A stretch of DNA of 64,000 nucleotides from Kitasatospora gansuensis (lineage in GTDB: Bacteria > Actinomycetota > Actinomycetes > Streptomycetales > Streptomycetaceae). The translations under genes were made by a program, and so were the position numbers. Numbering within the stretch: position 1 is the first letter of the stretch; every line of letters begins with the position of its first letter. Below the pieces are notes generated by a model that saw nothing but the letters and a program-made list of their open reading frames with translations, did no database searches and had not been told where the DNA came from. This document shows, piece after piece, positions 1-9,521 of the stretch. The stretch is taken from NCBI RefSeq assembly GCF_014203705.1, contig NZ_JACHJR010000001.1, positions 1,984,001 to 2,048,000 of the forward strand. The letters run 5' to 3'.

Positions 1-1
1 C

Positions 2-346
2 TCCACCTCGGTCCGCCAGCCCGTCCCGGGGCTGGGGATCTCCAACGGCCTGCGGCCCGGCCTCGCGATGGCCGCCAAGTCCCTCGCCGACGAGCTCGGC
101 CCGCGCGGCATCCGCGTCCTCGGGCTGCTGCCCGGACGGATCGACACCGACCGCCTCCGCGAGCTCGACGCCCTCGGCGGCGACGCGGGGGCGGCTCGCG
201 CCCGCGCCGGTGCCACCATCCCGCTCGGCCGCTACGGCACCCCGGAGGAGTTCGGCAGGGTCGCGGCCTTCGCGCTGTCCCCGGCGGCCTCCTATCTCAC
301 GGGCATCATGATCCCGGTCGACGGCGGAGCTCTGCGTTCGCTCTAG
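2..346 (+). CDS. SDR-family oxidoreductase, 3' part only
   Basis: The gene is cut by the left edge; the frame is open from base 2 to the TAG at 344-346. The translation has the typical C-terminal half of a short-chain dehydrogenase: a helix ending in KSLADELGPRGIRV, a LLPGRIDTDR segment, and the terminal signature SYLTGIMIPVDGG. Aligning on the KSLA helix, the place of the usual catalytic YxxxK is taken by SNGLR, so Tyr is Ser and Lys is Arg. This matches the BKR-like SDR subgroup known to lack a perfect catalytic tetrad. The substrate cannot be inferred. The family call is secure, enzymatic activity is not. Confidence 0.85.
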   Translation, partial: STSVRQPVPGLGISNGLRPGLAMAAKSLADELGPRGIRVLGLLPGRIDTDRLRELDALGGDAGAARARAGATIPLGRYGTPEEFGRVAAFALSPAASYLTGIMIPVDGGALRSL

Positions 347-351
347 GCATC

Positions 352-475
352 AGCCACCAGGGGCCCGGGGAACGGCGGCGCCAACCTCAGGAGCGTTCAA
401 CGTGCGTGTGTGGTCAGGCACTTTCGCAGTGACCCCGGCGCCAGATCTCCTCGCAGTTCCCCGAGCCCCTGGATA
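352..475. repeat. Interspersed inverted repeat, copy A
   Basis: Arms CAGGGGCCCGGGGAAC (near 357) and GTTCCCCGAGCCCCTG (near 458) face each other. Between them lies the core GGTCAGGCACTTTCGC (about 413-428), the reverse complement of the core in the copies near 6216 and 53045. It lies between the convergent ends of the SDR gene and the Asp23-type operon. It probably folds as a long imperfect stem in RNA. Confidence 0.7.
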
Positions 476-494
476 GTGCAACTTTCGGTCCGTC

Positions 495-1115
495 TCAAAT
501 GACCCGGCGGGGGGCCGGTTCGCGGCGGGGGGACGGGGGTCGGGCCACCTGGAGGCGGAGGTCGGTCGGGAGGTCCTGGCCGAGGGCGGTGCGGGCGTGG
601 GCGAGCGGGCCGGTGAGGAAGCGGTCCACCGCTGCGGCGGGGTCGCCGTCGGGGGTGAGGCGGACCGCCGCCCGGAGCAGCAGCCGTTTCGGACGCCCCG
701 TCAGCCGGGCCTGCACCCGGGCCACTTCGGGCAACGCCACCGTCTCGGTCTCGACCGCGTCGACGAGTGCGCGGGAACGCAGCCGGAGCGTCACCCCCGG
801 CGCGGCCACCGGCAGCGTCACCGAGCTCGGTCCGCTCCGCCGCAGCTGGGCGAACAGCCACCACAGGCTCAGCGCGACCGTCAGCCCGAGCACCGCGAAC
901 ACCACCGGCCACCACCACGGCTCGTCCGACCACCGGGTGCGCGAGGCATCGCTCAGCACCGGCTGGTCCGGCGAGGTGAGCGGCCACCAGCCGGGCATCC
1001 GTACGCCGAGCCGGCCGTAGAGGTCGAACCCCCCGGCCAGTACCAGGGCTCCGCCGGCCAGCAGCAGGAGGCCGGCCAGGGCCAGCAGGATCCGGTTCAC
1101 CGTGTTCCGGCTCAT
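495..1115 (-). CDS. amaP: AmaP-like alkaline shock membrane anchor protein
   Basis: This 206-residue protein is the last gene of a five-gene minus-strand operon. The frame is open far upstream, but the ATG at 1115 (MSRNTVNRI) overlaps the stop of the preceding gene as ATGA and starts directly before a membrane segment, so that start is chosen. Hydrophobic segments lie at about residues 8-29 and 68-90, followed by a soluble Asp23-like domain. This is the layout of AmaP, which in Firmicutes tethers Asp23 to the membrane. The location next to two Asp23-family genes supports the call. The exact role in actinobacteria is not known. Confidence 0.75.
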   Translation of the reverse strand: MSRNTVNRILLALAGLLLLAGGALVLAGGFDLYGRLGVRMPGWWPLTSPDQPVLSDASRTRWSDEPWWWPVVFAVLGLTVALSLWWLFAQLRRSGPSSVTLPVAAPGVTLRLRSRALVDAVETETVALPEVARVQARLTGRPKRLLLRAAVRLTPDGDPAAAVDRFLTGPLAHARTALGQDLPTDLRLQVARPPSPRREPAPRRVI

Positions 1116-1645
1116 CGCCGCGCCCTCCCGGTCCGGACGTCCAGCCGGTGTTCGCCGGCCAGCGGCACCCGGGCCAGCTCCGTCCGCAGCTCCCGCTGCA
1201 CCTCGGCCGGGTCGGCGGGCCCGGCCACCGTCACCCTGGTCCGGGCGCGCCGTACCTTGATCTTCACCCAGCTCACGCCGTCCAGCTGCCGGGCCCGCCG
1301 GGTGAGCAGGGCGGCCACCCCGGCCCGGTCGATGACCGCGCCGGGCTGCCGCAGCGGCAGCCAGCGCCGCATCCCGGGTGCCACCGCGAGACCGAGCAGC
1401 AGGGCTCCGATCAGTACGGCCGCCCCGGCGGAGATCTGCACCACCGGGTCGTCCAGGTGCACGGTGGCCAGCCGGTCCGCGGTCTCGGCCCGCCAGGGGC
1501 GGGCCCGGTGGCCGGTGCGGACCGCCACCGCGTCGTACAGCAGGCCGCCGCCGACCACCAGGGCGGCCACCACCACGAGGCCCGTCCAGCCGGTCCTGGC
1601 GGTCCGCAGTCGGCGGGCCCTGACCGGGGCCTGATCCACCGTCAT
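1112..1645 (-). CDS. DUF6286-type membrane protein of the Asp23 operon
   Basis: A 177-residue protein with two predicted membrane segments (about residues 22-40 and 70-92) and a basic C-terminal domain of about 80 residues containing SWVKIKVRRARTRVTV, an alternating beta-strand pattern like that of Asp23 and AmaP. It overlaps the next gene by ATGA at 1112-1115 and the upstream gene by 4 bases. Such proteins accompany Asp23/Gls24 genes in Streptomyces and are presumed to be envelope or stress-related scaffold proteins. No catalytic residues are evident. Confidence 0.7.
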   Translation of the reverse strand: MTVDQAPVRARRLRTARTGWTGLVVVAALVVGGGLLYDAVAVRTGHRARPWRAETADRLATVHLDDPVVQISAGAAVLIGALLLGLAVAPGMRRWLPLRQPGAVIDRAGVAALLTRRARQLDGVSWVKIKVRRARTRVTVAGPADPAEVQRELRTELARVPLAGEHRLDVRTGRARR

Positions 1646-1965
1646 ACCGTCGGCACCAGCCGTTCGACCACCACCACGACCTCACCGACCGTGCGTCCGG
1701 TCAGCGCGGCCAGCTCGGCCACGACGGCCGTCCGGACCGCCGTGGCCAGCGTGGCCAGGTCGGCCGGGAAGGGCAGTTCGACGCCGAGGGTCAGCCGGAC
1801 CGGGTGGCCCGGGCCGGTCACCGCGACCCGCCGGACCGCGCCGGGCCGGCCGAGGGCCTGTCCGGCCGCTCGCTCGGCCAGCCGGACCAGCACCCGGTCG
1901 GCGATCCGCAGCCGTCCGCGCTCGGCGGGCGGCACCGCCGGGGAGACCACCGCCGCCGACATCAC
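1642..1965 (-). CDS. Short Asp23/Gls24-like protein
   Basis: A 107-residue protein without membrane segments. The core RIADRVLVRLAERAAGQ, followed by alternating strands and ending in GRTVGEVVVVVERLV, follows the Asp23 fold (helix, beta-strands, helix, final strand with a VxVxxL pattern). It overlaps both neighbours by 4 bases, so the operon is likely translationally coupled. It is probably a second, diverged Asp23 subunit partnering the full-length protein encoded at 2199-2684. The family assignment comes from pattern and context. Confidence 0.65.
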   Translation of the reverse strand: MMSAAVVSPAVPPAERGRLRIADRVLVRLAERAAGQALGRPGAVRRVAVTGPGHPVRLTLGVELPFPADLATLATAVRTAVVAELAALTGRTVGEVVVVVERLVPTV

Positions 1966-2153
1966 CGGCGCCGGTCGCGACCGCGCAGCAGGTCGCCGAG
2001 GTCATGGAGATCGAGGTCGCCCTCGAGCAGGCGGCCGACCACGAAGCCGACCCCGCCGAGGACCGCGACGAGCAGGAAAGCGGCGAACCCGCCGAAGTAC
2101 CCGGCAAAGCCCAGGGCCATCCCCACCACCAGCCCGATCAGGCCGAGATTCAT
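1962..2153 (-). CDS. Small membrane protein of the Asp23 operon
   Basis: A 63-residue protein that is nearly all hydrophobic and glycine-rich through residue 45 (two closely spaced membrane segments, about 3-22 and 25-44), with an acidic then basic tail ending in RGRDRRR. An AGGAG ribosome site precedes the ATG, and the stop overlaps the next start by ATGA. It resembles the small Gly-rich helical membrane proteins found beside Asp23 genes. Function unknown; an envelope-anchoring role is inferred from context. Confidence 0.7.
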   Translation of the reverse strand: MNLGLIGLVVGMALGFAGYFGGFAAFLLVAVLGGVGFVVGRLLEGDLDLHDLGDLLRGRDRRR

Positions 2154-2167
2154 CCGCCTCTGCTCCT

Positions 2168-2197
2168 GTCCTGTTGTGTCGCGTCCTGTTGTGTCGC
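2168..2197 (-). repeat. Two tandem 15-bp repeats in operon spacer
   Basis: GTCCTGTTGTGTCGC occurs twice back to back in the 45-base gap between the Asp23 gene and the small membrane protein gene. It could be a simple duplication altering spacing; no function is evident. Confidence 0.8.
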
Positions 2198-2198
2198 G

Positions 2199-2684
2199 CT
2201 ACTGGACCCTGGGCCGCTGGCCGCTGCCGGCCGCCGACTCCTCTTCCTCGTCGCTGTCCGGCTCGTCCGGCAGGTGGACGTCGTTGACGGCGATGTTCAC
2301 CTCGACCACCTCGAGGCCGGTCATCCGTTCCACCGCCGCGATGATGTTGGCCCGTACCTCGGCCGCCAGCGTCGGGATCACCACGCCGTACTCGACGATC
2401 AGCGCGATGTCGATCGCCGTCTGCTTCTCGCCCACCTCGGCCTTGATGCCCCGGCCGACGCTGGACTTGCCGCCGGGCACCCGGTCGCGCATGGCGCCGA
2501 AGGTCCGGGACAGACCGGAGCCGAGCGCGTGGATGCCGGACACCTCCCGGGCGGCCATGCCGGCGATCTTCTCCACCACGCCGACCGCCAGCGCGGTACG
2601 GCCGCGCTCCTCGGCGGGCTGCGGGGCGGCGGCCTTGTGGGTGTCGGTCTTCGGCATCGCGGCGGGCGTCGGGGTGTCGGGCAT
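2199..2684 (-). CDS. Asp23/Gls24 family envelope stress response protein
   Basis: A 161-residue soluble protein, first gene of the operon running down to 495. The Asp23 core begins at about residue 28 (RGRTALAVGVVEKIAGMAAREVSGI) and includes VGEKQTAIDIALIVEYG and VRANIIAAVERMTGLEVVEVNIAV, the family hallmark segments; the tail is acidic and disordered. Asp23 proteins are abundant cytoplasmic proteins that line the membrane through AmaP in staphylococci. The start has an appropriate purine-rich region upstream. A Streptomyces role in cell-envelope stress is inferred from the family. Confidence 0.9.
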   Translation of the reverse strand: MPDTPTPAAMPKTDTHKAAAPQPAEERGRTALAVGVVEKIAGMAAREVSGIHALGSGLSRTFGAMRDRVPGGKSSVGRGIKAEVGEKQTAIDIALIVEYGVVIPTLAAEVRANIIAAVERMTGLEVVEVNIAVNDVHLPDEPDSDEEEESAAGSGQRPRVQ

Positions 2685-2783
2685 GACGGGCTCCCTGTCT
2701 GTACGGTCCAGCTATATCGCAAATCAGCCCAACTCTGACATTCCGCCACGACCCCCGCCCGCCGGAGACCACCGGACAGCGCA

Positions 2784-2813
2784 AAGGGCCCACCCCGGTC
2801 GGGGTGGGCCCTT
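2784..2813 (-). terminator. Hairpin terminator after enoyl-CoA hydratase-like gene
   Basis: A perfect 13-bp stem (2784-2796 with 2801-2813) with loop GGTC lies 19 bases beyond the stop of the minus-strand gene at 2832. It is strong enough to act without a clear U-tract, as is usual in streptomycetes. Confidence 0.8.
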
Positions 2814-2831
2814 GAGTTGGTTGACCGGTCG

Positions 2832-3638
2832 TCAGTCGCCGAGGCCGGCCAGGTCGCGCAGGCGGCGGGCCTGGGCGGCCCGCTCGGCGGCGCGCTGCTC
2901 CTCGAAGGAGCGGCCGGACGCCCCCTGGAGCAGCGCCTTGGTCTCGATCACCGCACTGCGCGGCGCGGCCAGCAGGGCAGCGGTCAGGTCCCGGACGGTG
3001 GCGTCCAGCTCGGCCGCAGGGACGGCCAGGTTGGCCAGCCCGGTGGCCACCGCCTCCTCCGCACCGACCCAGCGGCCGGTCGCGCAGATCTCCAGCGCCC
3101 TTGCGTAGCCGACCAGTTCGGTCAGCGGCTTGGTGCCGGCCAGATCGGGGACCAGGCCGAGCGAGGTCTCCTTCATGGCGAACTGGACGTCCTCGGCGAC
3201 CACCCGCAGGTCGCAGCCGAGCGCGAGCTGGAAGCCCGCGCCGACCGCGTGGCCCTGGACGGCGGCGATGCTGATCACGTCCGCCCGGCGCCACCAGGTG
3301 AACGCCTCCTGGTACGAGGCGATGGTCTCGTCCAGGTCCTTGTCGTCCGCCGCGGCGAGCTGCAGGAAGTTCCGCTCCCCCGGGATGCCCTCCGGGGAGA
3401 ACATCGCCCGGTCGAGACCCGCCGAGAAGGAGACGCCCTCGGCCCGCAGCACCACGACCCGTACGGTGCCCGGCAGGCTGCGGCCGATCCCGGCCAGCGC
3501 CCGCCACATCGCCGGGGACTGGGCGTTGCGCCGCTCCGGCCGACAGAGCGTCACCACGGCGGTCTCACCGTCGAGTTCGAGCCGGACTCCGGCCTGCTCC
3601 CAGAGCTGCGGGTCGGTGTCCAGGATGGGGGTGGTCAT
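2832..3638 (-). CDS. Enoyl-CoA hydratase/isomerase family protein
   Basis: A 268-residue crotonase-fold protein. The ATG at 3638 is chosen because GGAGG lies 6-10 bases upstream; the frame stays open 36 codons further. FSAGLDR at 71-77 and the helix GHAVGAGFQLALGCD at 129-143 form the oxyanion hole. Aligned to classic hydratases, the first catalytic Glu is replaced by Gln137 while the second is kept as Glu157 (KETSLGL). One-glutamate crotonases are often isomerases or act on unusual acyl-CoAs, so hydratase activity should not be assumed. It is a single-gene unit with its own terminator. Confidence 0.85.
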   Translation of the reverse strand: MTTPILDTDPQLWEQAGVRLELDGETAVVTLCRPERRNAQSPAMWRALAGIGRSLPGTVRVVVLRAEGVSFSAGLDRAMFSPEGIPGERNFLQLAAADDKDLDETIASYQEAFTWWRRADVISIAAVQGHAVGAGFQLALGCDLRVVAEDVQFAMKETSLGLVPDLAGTKPLTELVGYARALEICATGRWVGAEEAVATGLANLAVPAAELDATVRDLTAALLAAPRSAVIETKALLQGASGRSFEEQRAAERAAQARRLRDLAGLGD

Positions 3639-3873
3639 GGCGGTACCTCCGGCGACGGTGCGGTTGGCTACCGGAGAGTAACACTGGAATACCCACCTCT
3701 GGCCGGCGCCGCCGGACAGGCCCACTCGGACCCACTCCCACGACACCGGGAACGACGATCGGCGGTCCGGGTTTCCGGCCGCCGATTCGTCTCACGCTGC
3801 TTGCTGCTCACTGAACTGCCGGCGCTCTGCAAATCCGGCACTGCCCGGCCGGGTCGGATATCCTGACAATGCG

Positions 3874-4107
3874 TCAGGACCCGGCTGCCGCAGTCACCTT
3901 GCCCTTGCCACGCGTGGCACCACCGCGGCCTCGGAGGATCACTCCGGACTCGCTCAACATGCGGTGCACGAAGCCGTAAGAGCGGCCGGTCTCCTCCGCA
4001 AGCGCGCGAATGCTCGCCCCGGAGTCGTATTTCTTCTTAAGATCGGCCGCGAGCTTCTCACGCGCGGCACCAGTTACCCGGCTGCCCTTTTTCAGAGTCT
4101 CGGCCAC
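3874..4107 (-). CDS. Short conserved actinobacterial helix-turn-helix protein
   Basis: A 77-residue basic protein. The GTG at 4107 is chosen because GAGGAGG lies 5 bases upstream and because it gives the N-terminus MAETLKKGSRVTG that I recognise from streptomycete homologues. Residues about 30-56 (SGASIRALAEETGRSYGFVHRML) form a helix-turn-helix; the tail is rich in Gly, Arg and Lys. It is probably a small DNA-binding regulator conserved across actinobacteria; its targets are unknown. It stands alone between two terminated minus-strand units. Confidence 0.8.
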   Translation of the reverse strand: MAETLKKGSRVTGAAREKLAADLKKKYDSGASIRALAEETGRSYGFVHRMLSESGVILRGRGGATRGKGKVTAAAGS

Positions 4108-4362
4108 CCGTGCCTCCTCGTAGCTTTGCTCGGTCAGATTCCCATGATCACCCATAGCCAGGCTCCTGGCCACCCATTCGACAAGGTCGATACCGGGAAG
4201 GCGCAGTCTGCCGGTCGTGATCGCTGCGCACAAGGGCGCTCACAGAGGGTGCTCACGCCCCCTGGTGCGACGGCCGAACGGGGGCGGTGGGGGACGAAAT
4301 TGCTGATCAGCACGGGCGGGCCGGGGGATCGACACGGCGCCGCGAACAAGGGAACTCTCCAA
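4108..4362 (-). other. Intergenic region upstream of the short HTH gene
   Basis: No gene is supported here. It should hold the promoter of the HTH gene; several longer open frames cross it but have neither ribosome sites nor recognisable protein content. Confidence 0.5.
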
Positions 4363-4397
4363 ACGGAATCCGGGACTCTCCCATTCCCGGATTCCGT
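4363..4397 (-). terminator. Terminator of the ABC-F gene
   Basis: A perfect 13-bp stem (ACGGAATCCGGGA at 4363-4375 with its complement at 4385-4397) and a 9-base loop, about 50 bases after the stop of the minus-strand ABC-F gene. Confidence 0.8.
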
Positions 4398-4449
4398 CCG
4401 TGACCGGCTTTTCTACGCCAATGAACCTACTCGGCGTCTACTGCGACCC

Positions 4450-6048
<1,599 letters not shown>

Positions 6049-6215
6049 GGCTGTGGAAACTCCTGAGACAGGCGGGGCGGCGGGATGGGGGCGGGGCTGG
6101 GGTGAGGCGCCTCGGGCGCCGCTCGCCCGCTAATGCCCGGAGAGAACAGCCATGTGGCCCAGTCTACCGGCACGCGTCCAGACACTTTTCGGCAAGTGCT
6201 CAGCTGGGGGCACAG

Positions 6216-6287
6216 GCGAAAGTGCCTGACCGCCTACGCACGGATCACCTTGAACGAGGTCGGCGTCGCAGTTCCCCGAGCCCCTGG
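6216..6287 (+). repeat. Interspersed repeat, copy B
   Basis: The core GCGAAAGTGCCTGACCGCC and the arm GTTCCCCGAGCCCCTGG match the copies near 413 and 53045. A degenerate reversed core (CCAGACACTTTTCGGC, about 6178) lies just upstream, so this copy is also roughly palindromic. Confidence 0.7.
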
Positions 6288-6310
6288 TCAGCTCTGGCTG
6301 AGCGCAGCGG

Positions 6311-7231
6311 CTACTTGGCCGGGCAGCCTGGGGTGGGGTGGAGGGCGGCGAAGGGGACGGTGCAGGTGGATTCGGGGGCGGCGAGCTTGGTGTCGTAGGT
6401 GCGGGTGCCCAGGATGGGGCCGTCCTCGATGGTGACGCGCTGGTCGTCGAGGCGGCGGAGCTGGACGTTGGGCCCGGCGTCGAGCTGGAAGCCGCGGAGC
6501 GAGAGGCGGAAGCCGGTGATGCCGCCGGGCAGCGGGTTGCCCGCGCCGTTGGTGCCGGTGCAGGAGCGGGGCACCAGCACCGCGTACCCGGTGTGCACCG
6601 CCCGCAGTGGGTCGTACGAACACCCGGCCAGCGGGCGGGAGTTGAACCGGAGGTCGCCGTCGCTGTCGCGGAAGCCCATGGTCAGGGCGGGGGTGACCAC
6701 CGCCACCCAGGGGGTGTCGTCGCCGTCGACCGGCTGGAGCGCCGCGGCGGCCCGCCGGACCGCGCCGGCCTGCTTCTCCGTCTCGGTGCGCTCGACGCCC
6801 TCCTTGAGGTCCGCGCCGTCCAGCCACTCGGCCAGGCCGGGGACGGCCCGGTGCCAGCGGACCTCGTGGTCGCTGGGGCGGACCGAGGTGACCATGCCGT
6901 CGTCCCAGATCACCACGGCGTTCTCGCCGACCATCGCCTGGTGCAGGGCGGTGGCACCCTCCCGGCGGTAGGACCAGAGGTGTTCGCCGCTCGCCCGGTC
7001 GAAGGCTTCCAGACCGGGGCCGACCCGGAGCTCCAGGCTGCCGGCCGCGCGGGTCTGGGCGCCGACCGGGCTGGCCGCCGCGCCGTCCGCATCACCCGGC
7101 TTGACCAGGCGGTCGCCGAACGGCACCGGGCGGTTGGCGTGCGCTGCGGCACCCGCCCCGAGCACCACCAGGACGGCGAGCGCGGGCAGCACGGATCGGC
7201 GGGTGAGGGCACGCAGCGGCTTCCTGGACAC
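6311..7231 (-). CDS. Secreted or membrane-anchored repeat protein (PQQ-like strands), function unknown
   Basis: A 306-residue protein with a GTG start and an N-terminal signal ([10 protein letters not shown] then a hydrophobic stretch ending near AAAHA, about residue 31). The mature part contains strand repeats such as [20 protein letters not shown] and [23 protein letters not shown], the pattern of PQQ/WD-like beta-propeller blades, though too short for a complete propeller. Several Cys residues in the C-terminal half may form disulfides, fitting an exported location. It faces the divergent metallopeptidase gene. No function can be assigned. Confidence 0.65.
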   Translation of the reverse strand: MSRKPLRALTRRSVLPALAVLVVLGAGAAAHANRPVPFGDRLVKPGDADGAAASPVGAQTRAAGSLELRVGPGLEAFDRASGEHLWSYRREGATALHQAMVGENAVVIWDDGMVTSVRPSDHEVRWHRAVPGLAEWLDGADLKEGVERTETEKQAGAVRRAAAALQPVDGDDTPWVAVVTPALTMGFRDSDGDLRFNSRPLAGCSYDPLRAVHTGYAVLVPRSCTGTNGAGNPLPGGITGFRLSLRGFQLDAGPNVQLRRLDDQRVTIEDGPILGTRTYDTKLAAPESTCTVPFAALHPTPGCPAK

Positions 7232-7417
7232 GGGCGGAGCGTATCCAACCGGCGCGCCCGCCGTCAGCTCGGCGCGACGGGCCGCACCCGGTCCGGACGG
7301 GGTACGGGAGGTGTCTCCGCACCTCGGAAGCCCATGTCAGCCAACGGGCGACCGTCCCGGAGCGCGGCTAGGGTGCGACTGCGGTCACTGGACGGACTGT
7401 TACAGAGGTGGTACGCG

Positions 7418-8299
7418 ATGCAGTTTGACGACCAGGCGGATCTCGACACCTCGCAGGTGCAGGACCGGCGCGGGATGTCCGGCGGGAAGGTCGCGCTGGG
7501 CGGCGGTGCGGTGGGGATCGTCGGGTTGATCATCGCGCTGCTGCTCGGGGTGGACCCGGCCACCCTCGGGGTCTCGGACGGCGGCGGGGGCACGGCCGGG
7601 CAGACCACGGCGGGCCAGGTGCAGGACACCTGCAAGAAGGGGTCCGACGCCAACCAGCGGCAGGACTGCCGGATGGTCGCGGTGGTGAACAGCGTGCAGA
7701 ACTTCTGGCAGAACGAGTTCACCCGCCGCGCCGGGGCGTACCGGCCGGCCGAGACGGTGCTGTTCACCGGTCAGGTGTCGACGGCCTGCGGGGCCGCGAG
7801 CTCGGCGGTCGGCCCGTTCTACTGTCCGGGTGACCGGAAGGCGTACTTCGACCTCGGCTTCTTCAACGAGCTGAGCAGCCGGTTCGGCGCCAAGGGCGGC
7901 CCGTTCGCGGAGGCGTACGTGGTGGCGCACGAGTACGGGCACCACATCCAGAACCTGACCGGGCAGATGAAGAAGGTCGGCCAGGACCGGCAGGGGGCGA
8001 ACAGCGGCTCGGTGAAGCTGGAGCTGCAGGCCGACTGCTACGCGGGGGTCTGGGCGTACGCCGCGACCCGGACGCCGCAGGCCGGCACCGGGCGGCCGCT
8101 GATCACCTCGCTCACCGACGCGGACATCGCCGCCGGGCTGGACGCGGCGGCGGCGGTCGGCGACGACCGGATCCAGCAGCAGGCGCAGGGGCGGGTGAAC
8201 CCGGAGAGCTGGACGCACGGGTCCTCGGCGCAGCGGCAGCAGTGGTTCGCCACCGGGTACCGAACGGGTGACATGGCGCGGTGCGACACCTTCGGGTGA
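7418..8299 (+). CDS. Neutral zinc metallopeptidase (YpfJ/KPN_02809 family)
   Basis: A 293-residue membrane-anchored protein. The ATG at 7418 follows an AGAGGTGG ribosome site; the frame is open upstream but has no comparable start. A single membrane helix lies at about residues 27-45 ([20 protein letters not shown]), followed by a Thr/Gly-rich spacer and the catalytic domain. The zinc motif HEYGHH is visible in [14 protein letters not shown] (about 170), with a downstream [12 protein letters not shown] segment carrying the likely third ligand. The family is widespread and poorly characterised; substrates are unknown. Paired Cys residues suggest an extracytoplasmic domain. Confidence 0.9.
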   Translation: MQFDDQADLDTSQVQDRRGMSGGKVALGGGAVGIVGLIIALLLGVDPATLGVSDGGGGTAGQTTAGQVQDTCKKGSDANQRQDCRMVAVVNSVQNFWQNEFTRRAGAYRPAETVLFTGQVSTACGAASSAVGPFYCPGDRKAYFDLGFFNELSSRFGAKGGPFAEAYVVAHEYGHHIQNLTGQMKKVGQDRQGANSGSVKLELQADCYAGVWAYAATRTPQAGTGRPLITSLTDADIAAGLDAAAAVGDDRIQQQAQGRVNPESWTHGSSAQRQQWFATGYRTGDMARCDTFG

Positions 8300-8447
8300 G
8301 GAGCGGTCGTTTTCCCGGCCCGCTGGGCCAACGTCGTGCGCGACCTACCACTATCGAGTGACATGAGGCTTTTCTGACGGTCTGTGGGATTACCGTCGTG
8401 CCTACTGGCCTGGACAGGCCCCGCACGCCGTCCCGAGGAGAAGACCC

Positions 8448-9521
8448 ATGCGATTGGCCCGCCTGACGCTGGCCGCCGCCGCGCTGCTGTTGGTGACCAC
8501 GGCGAGCGTTCCCTCCGGTACTCCGCTGAGCCAGACCGAGCGGCACACCTCGCTCTCCTCGGACGCCATCGAACCGCGCGGTGCGGCCCCCCGTCCGGCC
8601 GTCCAACGGGCCAGGCACGAGCCGCCGTTCGGCGCCTTCGTCGGATCGTGGGACAACTACATCCCGAACATCGCCAAGATGGCGACCTGGCTGAACGGCG
8701 CCGACATGCAGGTCGGCCACACCTACCTGGCGGGCAACGGCTGGGGGGACGTCGAGGGCGAGTCGGTGGTGCTCGGCCTCTGGTCGCAGTGGAAGCTGGC
8801 CGACCCGCAGCGCAAGCTGGTGCTCGGCGTGCCGATGCTGGTGCCGAACGAGAACAACATGCCGGACGCCGAGGTGGCCAGGCTGCTGGCCCGGGCGAAC
8901 AAGGGCGAGTTCGACCTGCACTTCCTCAAGCTGGCCAGGAAGCTGGTCGCGCTCGGCGGGCAGGACACCGTCATGACGCTGGGCTGGGAGATGAACGGCA
9001 CCACCTACACCAGCCGCTGCAAGCCCGACCCGACGGCCTGGAAGGCGTACTGGCGGCGGATCGTGACGGTGATGCGCTCGGTGCCCGGGCAGCACTTCAA
9101 GTTCGACTTCAACCCGACCCGGGGGCTGGACGCCATCCCGTGGACGCGCTGCTACCCGGGCGACGACGTGGTCGACATCATCGGCATGGACAGCTACGAC
9201 CAGCCGGCCGGCGGCACCTTCGACGAGTACATCTCCGAGCCGTACGGGCTGCAGGACCAGGTGGAGTTCGCCGCCAAGCGCGGCAAGCCGGTCTCGTACC
9301 CGGAGTGGGGGCTGTTCCGCAACGGCGACAACCCGGAGTTCGTCCGGCGGATGGTGGAGTGGATGCGCACCCACGACACCGCCTACCAGACCGTCACCGA
9401 CTACTGCCCGCACGGCTTCTGGCAGTGCGACCGGAACCCGAGGTCGACCTCAGCGTTCAAGCAGCTGATGTCCGGCTCCAAGGGAGCCGCCTTCCCGTCA
9501 GCTCCGCATCCGGGCCAGTAG
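8448..9521 (+). CDS. Secreted glycoside hydrolase, GH26-like
   Basis: A 357-residue protein with a signal peptide (about 1-24) after GAGGAG and ATG. The catalytic domain starts near residue 60 (GAFVGSWDNY). The probable acid/base Glu181 lies in GWEMNG and the nucleophile Glu286 in SYPEWGLF, as in clan A enzymes of GH26. It probably cleaves a mannan or the polysaccharide made by the adjacent operon, into which its 3' end runs: the last 24 bases overlap the convergent acyltransferase gene. Glycosidases of this kind often trim or release exopolysaccharide, but the substrate is an inference. Confidence 0.85.
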   Translation: MRLARLTLAAAALLLVTTASVPSGTPLSQTERHTSLSSDAIEPRGAAPRPAVQRARHEPPFGAFVGSWDNYIPNIAKMATWLNGADMQVGHTYLAGNGWGDVEGESVVLGLWSQWKLADPQRKLVLGVPMLVPNENNMPDAEVARLLARANKGEFDLHFLKLARKLVALGGQDTVMTLGWEMNGTTYTSRCKPDPTAWKAYWRRIVTVMRSVPGQHFKFDFNPTRGLDAIPWTRCYPGDDVVDIIGMDSYDQPAGGTFDEYISEPYGLQDQVEFAAKRGKPVSYPEWGLFRNGDNPEFVRRMVEWMRTHDTAYQTVTDYCPHGFWQCDRNPRSTSAFKQLMSGSKGAAFPSAPHPGQ

